Shown here in pieces: positions 17,348 through 26,499 of a stretch of DNA of 64,000 bases. The stretch lies in assembly GCA_963835295.1 (NCBI GenBank), contig CAWIEX010000012.1:310001-374000 (forward strand), in the 5' to 3' direction. The position numbers and the translations under genes are program-made. Below the pieces are notes generated by a model, which was not told the origin of the DNA, searched no databases, and was given only the letters and a program-made list of their open reading frames with translations. Positions within the stretch are counted from its first letter, which is position 1, and the number at the start of each line of letters is the position of its first letter. Source of the stretch: JAOPZW01 sp963835295 (lineage in GTDB: Bacteria; Actinomycetota; Thermoleophilia; Solirubrobacterales; Solirubrobacteraceae).

Positions 17348-17364
17348 ACGCCGGTGCGGCGGCC

Positions 17365-17370
17365 ATTGTA
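17365..17370 (-). promoter_or_regulatory. Probable -10 element of tRNA-Ala
   Basis: TACAAT on the minus strand, 17 bases upstream of the mature 5' end, resembles a sigma-70 -10 box. No clear -35 is seen. Confidence 0.4.
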
Positions 17371-17372
17371 AC

Positions 17373-17391
17373 GCCCCCGCGCGACGGGGGC
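17373..17391. repeat. GC-rich inverted repeat between tRNA-Ala and leuS
   Basis: Perfect 7-base arms GCCCCCG and CGGGGGC flank CGCGA. It lies in the 79-base gap between the divergent tRNA and leuS genes. It may form a hairpin in the leuS leader. Function unknown. Confidence 0.4.
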
Positions 17392-17426
17392 CGCCGTGGT
17401 CCGCGCCCTATCCTTCGCGCCTCGAC

Positions 17427-19886
17427 ATGGCCGAGTCCTACCGCTATGACCCGAGTGAGATCGAGCCGCGCTGGCAGCGCGTCTGGAACGACGAGCGCAC
17501 CTGGGAGGTATCCAACGAGCCCGACGGGCGCGAGGAGGCCTACGTGCTCGAGATGCTGCCCTACCCCAGCGGCGAGCCGCACGTCGGGCACCTGAAGAAC
17601 TACTCGGTCGGCGACGCGGTCGCCCACTTCCGCCGCCGCCACGGCATGCGCGTGCTGCACCCTATGGGCTACGACGCCTTCGGCCTGCCCGCCGAGAACC
17701 ACGCGATCAGCACCGGGCAGCACCCGCGCGAGTCCACGAACGCGTCCATCGCCTCCTTCCAACGCCAGATGCGCGAGTGGGGGATCTCGATCGACTGGTC
17801 GCGCGAGTTCGGGACCCACGAGCCGCGCTACTACCGCTGGACGCAGTGGATCTTCCTCAAGCTCTTCGAGCGCGGGCTGGCGTATCGCGGCGAGGCGGCC
17901 GTCAAGTGGTGCCCCCACGACCAGACCGTCCTCGCCAACGAACAGGTCATCGACGGGCGCTGCGAGCGCTGCGGCCACCTGGTCGAGGTCCGCCAGCTCG
18001 AGCAGTGGTTCTTCCGCATCACCGACTACGCCGACCGCCTGCTCGACGACCTCGGCGCGATCGAGTGGCCCGCGCACGTCAAGACGATGCAGCGCAACTG
18101 GATCGGGCGCTCCGAGGGGGCGGAGGTCACCTTCCGAAACGAGGAGCTGGGGATCGACTACCCCGTCTTCACCACGCGGCCCGACACGCTCTTCGGCGCG
18201 ACGTTCTTCGTCATGGCGCCCGAGCACCCCGACGTCTTCCGGCTCGTCGAGGGCACCGAGCAGGAGCACGCGGTCCACGAGTACGTCAACCACGTCCTGA
18301 CCGAGGGCAACGAGGATCGCGGCGACGCCGAGCGCGAGAAGACCGGCGTCTTCCTCGGCCGCCACGTCGTCAACCCGGTCAACGGCGAGCGCCTGCCGAT
18401 GTACGTGGCCGACTACGTGCTCATGGAGTACGGGACGGGCGCGATCATGGCCGTCCCCGCCCACGACGCGCGCGACCACGAGTTCGCGCGCAAGTTCGGC
18501 CTGCCCATCCGCGAGGTCGTGTCCGGCGGCGAGGACGTCCAGGCCGAGGCCTACACCGGCGACGGCCCGCTGGTCAACTCGCACCCCGACTTCGACGGGC
18601 TGCCCAGCCGCGAGGCGCTCGAGCGCATCGTGGCCTGGCTGGACCGCGAGGGCAAGGGCCACGCGTCGGTCAACTACCGCCTGCGCGACTGGCTGCTCTC
18701 GCGCCAGCGCTACTGGGGCTGCCCGATCCCGGTCATCCACTGCGAGCGCTGCGGCATCGTCCCCGTGCCCGAGGAGCAGCTCCCCGTGCTCCTGCCCGAC
18801 GTCGCGGACTACGCGCCCAAGGGGCGCTCCCCGCTGGCGGCCGCCGAGGATTGGGTCAACGTCTCCTGTCCCTCGTGCGCAGGCCCGGCCCGGCGCGAGA
18901 CCGACACCATGGACACCTTCGTCGACTCGTCTTGGTACTTCATGCGCTACACGGACGCCCACAACGACGAGGCGCCCTGGGACCCCGAGGTGCTGGCCCG
19001 CTGGATGCCGGTCGACCAGTACATCGGCGGCGTCGAGCACGCGATCCTGCACCTGATGTACGCGCGCTTCTTCACGAAGGCGCTCGCCGACCTCGGCTAC
19101 CTGAACTTCCAGGAGCCCTTCGACCGGCTCTTCACCCAGGGCATGATCACCCGCGACGGCGCGAAGATGTCCAAGTCGCGCGGCAACGTCATCTCGCCGC
19201 AGACCTACATCGAGCGCTACGGCGCCGACACCGCCCGCGCCTACATCCTCTTCATCGGGCCGCCCGACCAGGACGCGGACTGGTCCGACGCGGGCGTCGA
19301 GGGCGTGCACCGCTTCCTGGCGCGCCTGTGGCGCATGAGCGCCGAGACCGCCGACCAGGCGCCGGACCACCCGATTCCCGACGACCCTTCTGAGGCCGAC
19401 GAGGAGCTGCTGCGCAAGGCGCACTGGGCGATCGAGAAGGTCACCAACGACATGGCCGGGCGCTTCGCCTTCAACACGGCGATCGCGGCCATCATGGAGC
19501 TGACCAACACGGTCTCCAAGCAGCGCGAGGAGGGCGACCCATCGCCCGGCGCGCTGCGCTTCGCGCTGGCCACCGCCGCCTCGCTGCTGTTCCCGTTCGC
19601 GCCGCACACCGCCGCCGACGCCCATCAACTGCTGACGGGCCGCCGCGTGTGGGAGGAGCCGTGGCCGGCTGCCGACCAGCGCTGGCTCGAGCGCGACACG
19701 TACGAGCTCGTGTGCCAGGTCAACGGCAAGGTCCGCGATCGCGTGCAGGCGCCGACGGGCGCCGCGCGCGAGGAGCTCGAGGCGCTGTGCCTCGCCACGC
19801 CCAAGGTCCAGGCCCACATCGACGGCAAGGACGTGGTCAAGGTCGTCGTCGTGCCCCAACGCCTGGTGAACGTCGTCGTCCGATAG
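17427..19886 (+). CDS. leuS: Leucyl-tRNA synthetase
   Basis: An 819-residue class I synthetase charging tRNA-Leu. The HIGH-type motif is PYPSGEPHVGHLKNY with HVGH at 52-55, and KMSKS is at residues 580-584. The CP1 editing domain lies between them, with TTRPDTLFGATF for the editing site. Zinc-type cysteines occur in CERCG (about 192-196) and again near 437-441. Length fits bacterial LeuRS. The ATG is followed at once by the conserved start YRYDPSEIEPRWQ. It is the first core-genome gene to the right of the integrated element. Confidence 0.97.
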   Translation: MAESYRYDPSEIEPRWQRVWNDERTWEVSNEPDGREEAYVLEMLPYPSGEPHVGHLKNYSVGDAVAHFRRRHGMRVLHPMGYDAFGLPAENHAISTGQHPRESTNASIASFQRQMREWGISIDWSREFGTHEPRYYRWTQWIFLKLFERGLAYRGEAAVKWCPHDQTVLANEQVIDGRCERCGHLVEVRQLEQWFFRITDYADRLLDDLGAIEWPAHVKTMQRNWIGRSEGAEVTFRNEELGIDYPVFTTRPDTLFGATFFVMAPEHPDVFRLVEGTEQEHAVHEYVNHVLTEGNEDRGDAEREKTGVFLGRHVVNPVNGERLPMYVADYVLMEYGTGAIMAVPAHDARDHEFARKFGLPIREVVSGGEDVQAEAYTGDGPLVNSHPDFDGLPSREALERIVAWLDREGKGHASVNYRLRDWLLSRQRYWGCPIPVIHCERCGIVPVPEEQLPVLLPDVADYAPKGRSPLAAAEDWVNVSCPSCAGPARRETDTMDTFVDSSWYFMRYTDAHNDEAPWDPEVLARWMPVDQYIGGVEHAILHLMYARFFTKALADLGYLNFQEPFDRLFTQGMITRDGAKMSKSRGNVISPQTYIERYGADTARAYILFIGPPDQDADWSDAGVEGVHRFLARLWRMSAETADQAPDHPIPDDPSEADEELLRKAHWAIEKVTNDMAGRFAFNTAIAAIMELTNTVSKQREEGDPSPGALRFALATAASLLFPFAPHTAADAHQLLTGRRVWEEPWPAADQRWLERDTYELVCQVNGKVRDRVQAPTGAAREELEALCLATPKVQAHIDGKDVVKVVVVPQRLVNVVVR

Positions 19887-20027
19887 TCGTCTGCGGCCGT
19901 GCATGGCGTGGACAGAACCACGCCCGCGGAGGCAATCGGGTCACGGCGCGTGAGTTGGCACAGGCCCTGCGCACATTTGTTGCAAAGCGCGTGTCCGCTG
20001 TGACGCGGCGACGCCTAGCCTCGGCGC

Positions 20028-20645
20028 ATGCCCGCTGTCAGCCGCTCCCAACTCGTCGCCTACGCCCTCGCGGCGCTCGTCGTGGTGGTGCTCGGCGTGC
20101 GCTACATGCAGGGCCAGGCGCGCGGGTCTGGGGCTCCGGTCGCCTCGACGCCCGCGCCGGCGTCCGCATCCGGATCCGGAACCGTCCGCCTCGAGCCGCG
20201 GCCGGCCACGGTCGCGCTCGTCCACGTGGCCGGGGCGGTGCGCACCCCGGGCGTCTACCGGCTGCGCGATGGCGAGCGCGTCCAGGACGCGGTGCGCCGC
20301 GCCGGCGGCCCGCGCGCCGGCGCAGACCTCAACGCGATCAACCTCGCGGCGAAGGTGGCCGACGGCCAGCAGGTCGTCGTGCCCCGCCGCGGCGCTGCCG
20401 GCGCCGCGCCGGTCAGCACTGCCGGGGCCGGCGAGCCCGGGAGTCCGCCCCAGGCGCCGGTCAGCCTCAACAGTGCGACGGCCGAGCAGCTCGACACCCT
20501 CGACGGTGTCGGCCCGGCCACGGCGAGCAAGATCCTCGAGTACCGCCGCCAGCACGGCGGCTTTCGCTCGATCGACGACCTCGGTGAGATCCCGGGCATC
20601 GGCCCCAAGCGCCTGGCCGCGCTGAGGGACAAGGTCCAGCTGTGA
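20028..20645 (+). CDS. comEA: Competence protein ComEA (DNA receptor)
   Basis: A 205-residue membrane-anchored DNA-binding protein. A single TM lies at about 9-25, then an SLBB domain (about 65-125: VHVAGAVRTPGVYRL and VADGQQVVVPRRG). A C-terminal double helix-hairpin-helix follows (about 145-205: LNSATAEQLDTLDGVGPATA and DLGEIPGIGPKRLAAL). It binds incoming double-stranded DNA outside the membrane. Its stop overlaps the comEC start, so the uptake genes are coupled. Confidence 0.94.
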   Translation: MPAVSRSQLVAYALAALVVVVLGVRYMQGQARGSGAPVASTPAPASASGSGTVRLEPRPATVALVHVAGAVRTPGVYRLRDGERVQDAVRRAGGPRAGADLNAINLAAKVADGQQVVVPRRGAAGAAPVSTAGAGEPGSPPQAPVSLNSATAEQLDTLDGVGPATASKILEYRRQHGGFRSIDDLGEIPGIGPKRLAALRDKVQL

Positions 20646-22978
20646 GCGGCGCGCTGGTGTGGGCGCGTGCCGGCGCCGCTCTGCGCGAGCTGCGCGCACG
20701 GCCCTGGCACACGGGGACCGCGGCGCTCGTCGCCGGGCTGCTCCTCGGCCCCCGCGCGCCGCTGGCGGTGGCGCTCGCCGCGCTCGCGGCTCCGCTGCTC
20801 GGCTCGCGCGCCGGGGTGCGGCTGGCCCTGGCGGGCGCCGTCGTGGCCGGCGCACTGGTCGCTCAGGCGCGGCTGGAGGCCATCGACGCGACCCGCCTGG
20901 CCCCGCGCATCGGGCACGCCGTGCGCGAGCGCGTCCTGCTCCTCGACGCGCCGCGGACGCGTGCGTTCGGCGTGCGCGTGGCCACCGTGCGCCTGGACGG
21001 CGAGCGCGTGCTCCTGCGCGCCGGCCGCGGCGTGCGCTGGCCGACCGAGCGCGTGGGCGCGGTGCTCGCGGCGCGCGGTGGGCTCGAGCCCCTGCCGCCC
21101 TCGGATGCCTGGCAGCGTGCACGCGGCGTGCACGCCCAGCTGCGAGCCGATGCCCTGGCCGACACCGGGGTCAGGCGGGGAGGGCTCGCTGGGGTGGTCG
21201 ACGGCGTGCGGGCGCGGGCACAGGCGGTCCTGCGCGCCGGCGTCCCGCCGCCCGAGGCCGGTCTGCTGCGCGGTATGGCGCTCGGCGACGACGCTGCGCT
21301 GCCCGACCGAACGCGCGACGAGTTCCGGGCCTCCGGGCTCTCGCACCTCGTGGCGGCGTCGGGGCAGAACGTGATGCTTCTCGCCGCCCTCGTCCTGGGC
21401 GTCGCGGCCGTCGTCGGGCTCGCGCTGCGCATGCGGCTCGCCCTCGTGCTGGCCGCGATCGCGCTCTACGTGCCGCTGGCCGGCGGGGGGCCGTCGATTC
21501 AGCGCGCGGGGGTCATGGGCGCCGCCGCCGTGGTCGCCGTCCTGGCGGGCCGTCCCGCCGCCCGTTGGCATGCGCTGCTGCTGGCGACGGCGGTCACGCT
21601 CTCCCTCAACCCCCGCGCGGTGCAGGACGTCGGGTGGCAGCTGAGCTTCGCGGCCGTGGTGGCCATCCTCCTGCTGGCCGGGCGCGTCCGCGACGGGCTG
21701 GTCCGCCGCGGGCTGCCGCGCGCCCTCGCCGAGGCGACGGCGCTCACCGGCGCGGCGACGCTGGGGACGGCACCACTCATCGCCGCGCACTTCGGCCAGG
21801 TGTCGCTGATCTCGCTGCCGGCCAACGTGCTGGCCGCGCCCGCCGTGGCGCCGGCCATGTGGCTGGCGATGATCGCAGTGGCGGTGGGCCAACTCGGCAC
21901 GGCGCTGGCCGCGCCATTCGTGGCGCTTGCCGCCTTCCCCGTCGCGTACGTGATGTGGGTGGCGCATGTCGCCACCGGCGTGCCCGGCGCGCGGGCGAGC
22001 GTTCCCGCCGCACTCGTCGGGGCCGCCTGCGCGACAGCCGCACTGGCGGTGGTGGTGCCGCGCGCGCGGGCACCGATCGCGGCGGGCGCGGTGGCGACAC
22101 TGGCCGTCGTCGTCGCCTTGTCGCTCGCGGCCAACTCCGCGCTGGCGGGGTGGCTCGCGCGCACGCCCGCGGCGGGGCTGGCCGCGCGGCTCTCGCGCGC
22201 GTCGGCCGTCGGTCTCGCGACGCCCGCGGGGCTGCGGATCACCTTCCTCGACGTGGGCCAGGGCGACGCCACCCTGATCCAGTGGCGGCGCAGGGCGATC
22301 CTCGTCGACACCGGCCCTCCCGATGGCCCGATCGTGACGCGGTTGCGCCACGCGGGCGTCCGGCGGCTGGACCTCCTGGTCGTCACCCACGCTCAGGCCG
22401 ACCACGACGGCGGCGCGGCCGCGGTGCTGCGCGCGCTCCCGGTCGGGCTCGTCCTCGACGGGCGCGATGGCGTCCGCGATCCCAGCGGCCTGCGCATGGC
22501 GGCGCAGGCCGCGCGCCGCGGCGTGCGGACGATCGGCGCGCGCGCCGGCGAGGTGCTGCGCGTCGGCGCCATCGCGCTGCGCGTGCTGTGGCCGGCAAGC
22601 GCGCGCGGGCCCGCCGACGCGGGGGCCGATCCCAACCAGCGCGCGATCGTCGCCGAGGCCGATGCCGGTGGGGTGCGGGCGCTGCTCACGGCCGACGCGG
22701 AGTCCGACGTCCTCGCGCGGCTCGACCTCGGGCGGGTCGACGTGCTCAAGGTCTCCCACCACGGCAGCGCCGATCCGGGGCTGCCCGCGCTGCTCCAGCG
22801 CCTGCGACCGCGGCTGGCGGCGATCGAGGTCGGGCGCCACAACGTCTACGGCCATCCCGCCACGGCGACCGTCCGTGCGCTGCTCGCGGCCGGCGCCGCG
22901 CTCGTCCGCACCGACCGCGATGGCAGCGTGAGCGTCGAGCCAGCGGCCGGGGCGTTGCGCATCCACGCTCATGCCTAG
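20642..22978 (+). CDS. comEC: ComEC/Rec2 DNA internalisation channel
   Basis: A 778-residue polytopic membrane protein. The competence domain with about 8-10 TM segments includes GLSHLVAASGQN (near 235), the family hallmark. The C-terminal metallo-beta-lactamase-like domain from about 530 starts ITFLDVGQGDATLIQ and contains THAQADHDGGA and KVSHHGS. The first His of THxDxDH is preserved, but Asp is replaced by Gln-Ala. It transports single-stranded DNA and may degrade the other strand. GTG start overlaps comEA. Confidence 0.93.
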   Translation: MSGALVWARAGAALRELRARPWHTGTAALVAGLLLGPRAPLAVALAALAAPLLGSRAGVRLALAGAVVAGALVAQARLEAIDATRLAPRIGHAVRERVLLLDAPRTRAFGVRVATVRLDGERVLLRAGRGVRWPTERVGAVLAARGGLEPLPPSDAWQRARGVHAQLRADALADTGVRRGGLAGVVDGVRARAQAVLRAGVPPPEAGLLRGMALGDDAALPDRTRDEFRASGLSHLVAASGQNVMLLAALVLGVAAVVGLALRMRLALVLAAIALYVPLAGGGPSIQRAGVMGAAAVVAVLAGRPAARWHALLLATAVTLSLNPRAVQDVGWQLSFAAVVAILLLAGRVRDGLVRRGLPRALAEATALTGAATLGTAPLIAAHFGQVSLISLPANVLAAPAVAPAMWLAMIAVAVGQLGTALAAPFVALAAFPVAYVMWVAHVATGVPGARASVPAALVGAACATAALAVVVPRARAPIAAGAVATLAVVVALSLAANSALAGWLARTPAAGLAARLSRASAVGLATPAGLRITFLDVGQGDATLIQWRRRAILVDTGPPDGPIVTRLRHAGVRRLDLLVVTHAQADHDGGAAAVLRALPVGLVLDGRDGVRDPSGLRMAAQAARRGVRTIGARAGEVLRVGAIALRVLWPASARGPADAGADPNQRAIVAEADAGGVRALLTADAESDVLARLDLGRVDVLKVSHHGSADPGLPALLQRLRPRLAAIEVGRHNVYGHPATATVRALLAAGAALVRTDRDGSVSVEPAAGALRIHAHA

Positions 22979-22987
22979 ACTCGATCC

Positions 22988-23959
22988 ATGCCGACGTTCA
23001 AGCCCGCCTACCTCGTCCACGGCGACGACCACGGCCGCATCGGCGAGCGCCGCGCCCGGCTGCGCGCGATGGCCGAGGCGGAGTCGGGGAGCGGCGGCTT
23101 CGAGGTCTTCGACGGCGACGACGCGACGCCCGAGGCCATCGCGCTGGCCCTCAGCGCGATGACCTTCGCCATCGGACGACGGTTCCTGATCGTCGACGGA
23201 GTCGAGCGCTGGAAGGACGCGGAGGTGCAGGACTCGCTCGCTCCGGCGCTCGCGGCGATGCCGCCCGACACGACGGTGAGCTTCTTCGGGCGCGACGACG
23301 GGCGGGTCAAGACGCCGGCCAAGCTCGCGGCGGCGGTGAAGAAGGCCGGCGGCGACGTCGCCGTCGAGGCCACGCTGAAGGCCAAGGAGCTCCCGCGCTG
23401 GGCCGTCGGTGAGGCCGACAGGCTCGGCATCACGCTCGAGGGAGCGGCGGCCAAGGCGCTCATCGCCCACGCCGGCGAGCGCCAGCAGCGCCTCCTGCGC
23501 GAGCTCGAGAAGCTCGCCCTCGAGCACGGCCAGGGCGCCCACATCGGGGTCGAGGAGGTCGAGGCCGTGGCTGCGCCGTCCGCCGAGCGCCAGGTGTGGG
23601 GCCTGGTCGACGCCCTCGTGGCCGGCGATGGGCGCGGCGCAACGCGCGCGTTCCTGGAGCTGCGCGCCCAGGGCGAGACGCTGCCGCGGCTGGTGCCGCT
23701 CATGGCGCGCCGCGTGCGCGACGTCCTCGCCGTCGCGACGCGCCTGGAGGCTGGGGAGTCGCCGGCTCAGGTCAAGGACTCGATGAAGGGCAGCCCGTGG
23801 GCGGCCGATCGCCGCATCAAGGAGGCCCGGGCGACCGACGCCGCCACCCTGCGCCGAGCGCTGGAGGCGCTCGCCGAGCTCGAGGTGGCCAGTCGCGGGC
23901 AGAGCGAGCTGAGCGACGACACGGAGGCGCTGCGGGCGATCGCGACGATCGCCGCGTAG
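22988..23959 (+). CDS. holA: DNA polymerase III subunit delta
   Basis: A 323-residue clamp-loader subunit. The sequence begins KPAYLVHGDDHGRI, the typical HolA entry, and continues with RFLIVDGVERWKD and an AAA-like N-terminal domain. The helical collar follows: ERQQRLLRELEKLAL, then VWGLVDALVAGDGR. It opens the beta clamp during loading. It starts 9 bases after comEC, matching the frequent comEA-comEC-holA order of Gram-positive genomes. Confidence 0.93.
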   Translation: MPTFKPAYLVHGDDHGRIGERRARLRAMAEAESGSGGFEVFDGDDATPEAIALALSAMTFAIGRRFLIVDGVERWKDAEVQDSLAPALAAMPPDTTVSFFGRDDGRVKTPAKLAAAVKKAGGDVAVEATLKAKELPRWAVGEADRLGITLEGAAAKALIAHAGERQQRLLRELEKLALEHGQGAHIGVEEVEAVAAPSAERQVWGLVDALVAGDGRGATRAFLELRAQGETLPRLVPLMARRVRDVLAVATRLEAGESPAQVKDSMKGSPWAADRRIKEARATDAATLRRALEALAELEVASRGQSELSDDTEALRAIATIAA

Positions 23960-23972
23960 GGGGCGGCCGCGA

Positions 23973-24344
23973 TCAGCCGAAGTCGACCGGCTCGTAGCCG
24001 CGGCCCGGCGCGGCGCCGACGATGAGGACGCGCAGGCCCTCGGGCCCACTCGCCAGGGCGCGGGCGGTGCCGGGGCCGACGGCGCACAGGTGCTCGTCGT
24101 CGAGCGAGAGCTTCTCCCCGGAGTCGTCGAGGACGACCCAACCACTGCCGGCCAGGCGGACGTAGAGCTCCTCCTGACCGCTGCGCGACTCGTCGTGCGA
24201 GCGCGTCGAGTAGTCGGGCGGCAGGTTCATGATGTTCGCGCCGAAGGCGGTCAGGCCGAGGCCGGGCCGGACCATGCGCATGAAGCCGTCCCACATGTCC
24301 GGCAGGTCGTCGATGGCGCTGCCGCTGGCGGTGAGCTCGCTCAT
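23973..24344 (-). CDS. Cupin-domain protein
   Basis: A 123-residue single cupin barrel. The first cupin motif appears as RSHDESRSGQEELYVRLAGSG with the glutamates and the G. The second is around DEHLCAVGPGTARAL. Metal ligands are only partly matched, since the usual HxH is RSHDE. It lies between the convergent holA and the upstream rpsT, and ATG 24344 begins the recognisable fold. The substrate is unknown, so it may be a storage-like or isomerase-type cupin. Confidence 0.8.
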   Translation of the reverse strand: MSELTASGSAIDDLPDMWDGFMRMVRPGLGLTAFGANIMNLPPDYSTRSHDESRSGQEELYVRLAGSGWVVLDDSGEKLSLDDEHLCAVGPGTARALASGPEGLRVLIVGAAPGRGYEPVDFG

Positions 24345-24353
24345 GCGGCGATG

Positions 24354-24370
24354 CTCGCCCGCGGGGCGAG
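24354..24370 (-). terminator. Stem-loop between rpsT and the cupin gene
   Basis: Perfect arms CTCGCCC and GGGCGAG flank a 3-base loop. It lies 25 bases beyond the rpsT stop on the same strand. There is no U tract, so it could be either a terminator or a processing hairpin. Confidence 0.4.
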
Positions 24371-24394
24371 TCAGGTCAAGCGTGCGAGGGAGGC

Positions 24395-24664
24395 TCAGGC
24401 CGCGTCGTCGCCGCGCAGCAGGCGCGCCGCGCGGGACTTCTTGCGGGCGCCGGTGTTGCGGTGCAGCGCGCCGCGCTTGACGGCCTTGTCGATGGTGCGG
24501 ACCAGCGACAGGTGCTCGGTCTGCGCCGTGTCGGCGTCGCCGGCCGCGACCGCGGCCTCGAGGCGGCGGAAGAAGGTCTTGATCGTCGACGTGTAGCGGC
24601 GGTTCTCCAGGCGCTCGCGTTCGGCCCGGAGGATGCGCTTCTTCTGTGAGTGGATGTTGGCCAT
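24395..24664 (-). CDS. rpsT: 30S ribosomal protein S20
   Basis: An 89-residue basic protein binding the 5' domain of 16S rRNA. It begins MANIHSQKKRILRAERERLENRR and carries the family features TIKTFFRRLEAA and GALHRNTGARKKSR. Length and charge fit bacterial S20. It is divergent from murJ and is the usual neighbour of holA. Confidence 0.96.
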   Translation of the reverse strand: MANIHSQKKRILRAERERLENRRYTSTIKTFFRRLEAAVAAGDADTAQTEHLSLVRTIDKAVKRGALHRNTGARKKSRAARLLRGDDAA

Positions 24665-24782
24665 GAGGCGGCGACGCAGTGTAGCGGCCTCTGCTCGCGC
24701 GCTGCCGCGCGGGGGGCCAGTGCGCGCGCCCCGGCGCCGCTGAGGCGAAGCCGCGGGAGCGCCGCGTAGCATCACGCCCCAC

Positions 24783-26432
24783 GTGTCCGTCGAACCGACC
24801 GCGAGCGCGCCCGCCCGGGCCGAGGGCCTCGCGCCCCCCCAGGACTCCCCGCCGGCGGCGGGGCGGGCGGCGGCCCGCAACACGGCGATCTTCTCGATCC
24901 TCACCGGCCTCTCGCGCATCGCCGGCCTGGTGCGGGAGATCGTGGCGTCGAGCTACTTCGCGACCTCGGGCGCCTTCAGCGCCTTCACGATCGCCTTCCA
25001 GCTGCCCAACGTGGTGCGCTCGCTGTTCGCCGACGCCGCGCTCAGCGCCGCCTTCGTGCCCGTCTTCACCGAGCTGCTCGAGCAGGGCCGGCGCAAGGAC
25101 GCCTTCAAGCTGGCCTCGACGCTGTTCTTCCTGATCCTCACCGTCCTGAGCGCCATCGCGGTCCTCTTCATCGCCTTCGCCGGCGTGATCATGCCGCTCT
25201 TCGTCGGCTCGCAGCTGTCGGGGCTCGAGGACCTGACGATCGGGCTCAGCCGGGTGCTCTTCCCGGTGGTGCTCCTCCTCGGGCTCAACGGGCTCTTCGT
25301 CGGGATTCTCAACGCGTACGACCACTTCACCATCCCGGCGCTCAGCCCGCTGGTGTGGAACATGGTGATCCTCATCTGCCTGGTCGGCTCGCAGCACGTG
25401 CTCAGCGGCAACAACCAGCTGTACGGCTACGCGATCGGCGTCCTCATCGGCACGGCGGTGCAGTTCGCGATGGCGCTGCCGATGCTGCACCGGCTCGGCT
25501 TCCATCTCGAGGTCTCCTTCGCCTTCCGCGACGAGCGGGTGCGCCAGGTCCTGCGGCTCATGCTGCCGGTGACGATCGGGCTCGGGCTCATCAACTTCAA
25601 TGTGCTCATCAACTCGACGCTGGGCTCGCTGGTGTCCGACGCCGCCCCCCGCGCCATCGACGCAGCCTTCCGCATCTACATGCTGCCCCAGGGGATGTTC
25701 AGCGTCGCCATCGCGACCGTGCTCTTCCCGGCCCTGAGCCGTTTCGCGGCGCGCCGCGACTACGACGGCCTACGCGCGCTCACGGCCAACGGCATGCGCC
25801 AGATCTTCCTGCTGCTCATCCCGGCCGCGGCCGCCACCCTCGCGCTGTCCGAGCCGATCACCCGGCTCATCTACGAGCACGGGCGCTTCGGGCAGAGCTC
25901 GACGGACCTCGTCTCGAGCGCGCTCTTCTGGTTCTCGTTCTCGCTGCCCTTCAGCGGGGTCAACCTCCTGCTGACGCGGACCTTCTTCAGCCTCCAGAAG
26001 CCCTGGATCACGACCGGGATCGCCGGCCTGAACCTGACGGTCAACGTCGCGGTCTCGGTCGCGCTGTACAAGCCGTTCGGCATCGCGGGGATCGTCATCG
26101 GCACGGGCGTCTCCAGCGCGGTGATGACGCTCGCGCAGATGTACTTCCTGCGCCGCGAGCTGCACGGTCGCCTCGAGGTCCGGCGCACCCTGATCGTCGC
26201 GATCCAGGTCACGATCGCCGCGGCGCTGCTGGCCGGCGCGTCGTACGGGACCTGGTACGTCCTCGACCGGGCGCTCGGGGTGGGCCTGCCGGCGCAGCTG
26301 CTCACCGTCGGCGCCGCCCTGGCGGTCGGTCTAGCGGTCTACGCGCTCGCGGTGCGGCTGCTAGGGATACCGGAGGCGCGCCAAATCGAGGGTTTTGTCC
26401 GGGAACGGCTTGCTCGGCGCGGCAAACGGTAG
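24783..26432 (+). CDS. murJ: Lipid II flippase MurJ
   Basis: A 549-residue MOP-superfamily membrane protein with about 14 TM segments that flips lipid-linked peptidoglycan precursor across the membrane. The conserved entry is TGLSRIAGLVREIVASSYF, followed by NVVRSLFADAALSAAFVP. Later hallmarks are LPQGMFSVAIATVLFP (about 300) and PFSGVNLLLTRTFFSLQ. The first ~40 residues are a Pro/Ala-rich cytoplasmic lead-in. GTG 24783 is the only good early start. Confidence 0.94.
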   Translation: MSVEPTASAPARAEGLAPPQDSPPAAGRAAARNTAIFSILTGLSRIAGLVREIVASSYFATSGAFSAFTIAFQLPNVVRSLFADAALSAAFVPVFTELLEQGRRKDAFKLASTLFFLILTVLSAIAVLFIAFAGVIMPLFVGSQLSGLEDLTIGLSRVLFPVVLLLGLNGLFVGILNAYDHFTIPALSPLVWNMVILICLVGSQHVLSGNNQLYGYAIGVLIGTAVQFAMALPMLHRLGFHLEVSFAFRDERVRQVLRLMLPVTIGLGLINFNVLINSTLGSLVSDAAPRAIDAAFRIYMLPQGMFSVAIATVLFPALSRFAARRDYDGLRALTANGMRQIFLLLIPAAAATLALSEPITRLIYEHGRFGQSSTDLVSSALFWFSFSLPFSGVNLLLTRTFFSLQKPWITTGIAGLNLTVNVAVSVALYKPFGIAGIVIGTGVSSAVMTLAQMYFLRRELHGRLEVRRTLIVAIQVTIAAALLAGASYGTWYVLDRALGVGLPAQLLTVGAALAVGLAVYALAVRLLGIPEARQIEGFVRERLARRGKR

Positions 26433-26499
26433 AGAAGTCGCGCTGAACGGCTGATTCGCCCTCAAGTTCCGGCGGGCCTCGCCCGATACCTATTCAGTG

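Noticed and set aside
20255..24145. 1296-codon minus-strand open frame opposite comEA, comEC and holA
   Set aside because: Low-complexity Arg/Ala/Gly composition typical of a shadow frame. Three known genes occupy the plus strand.
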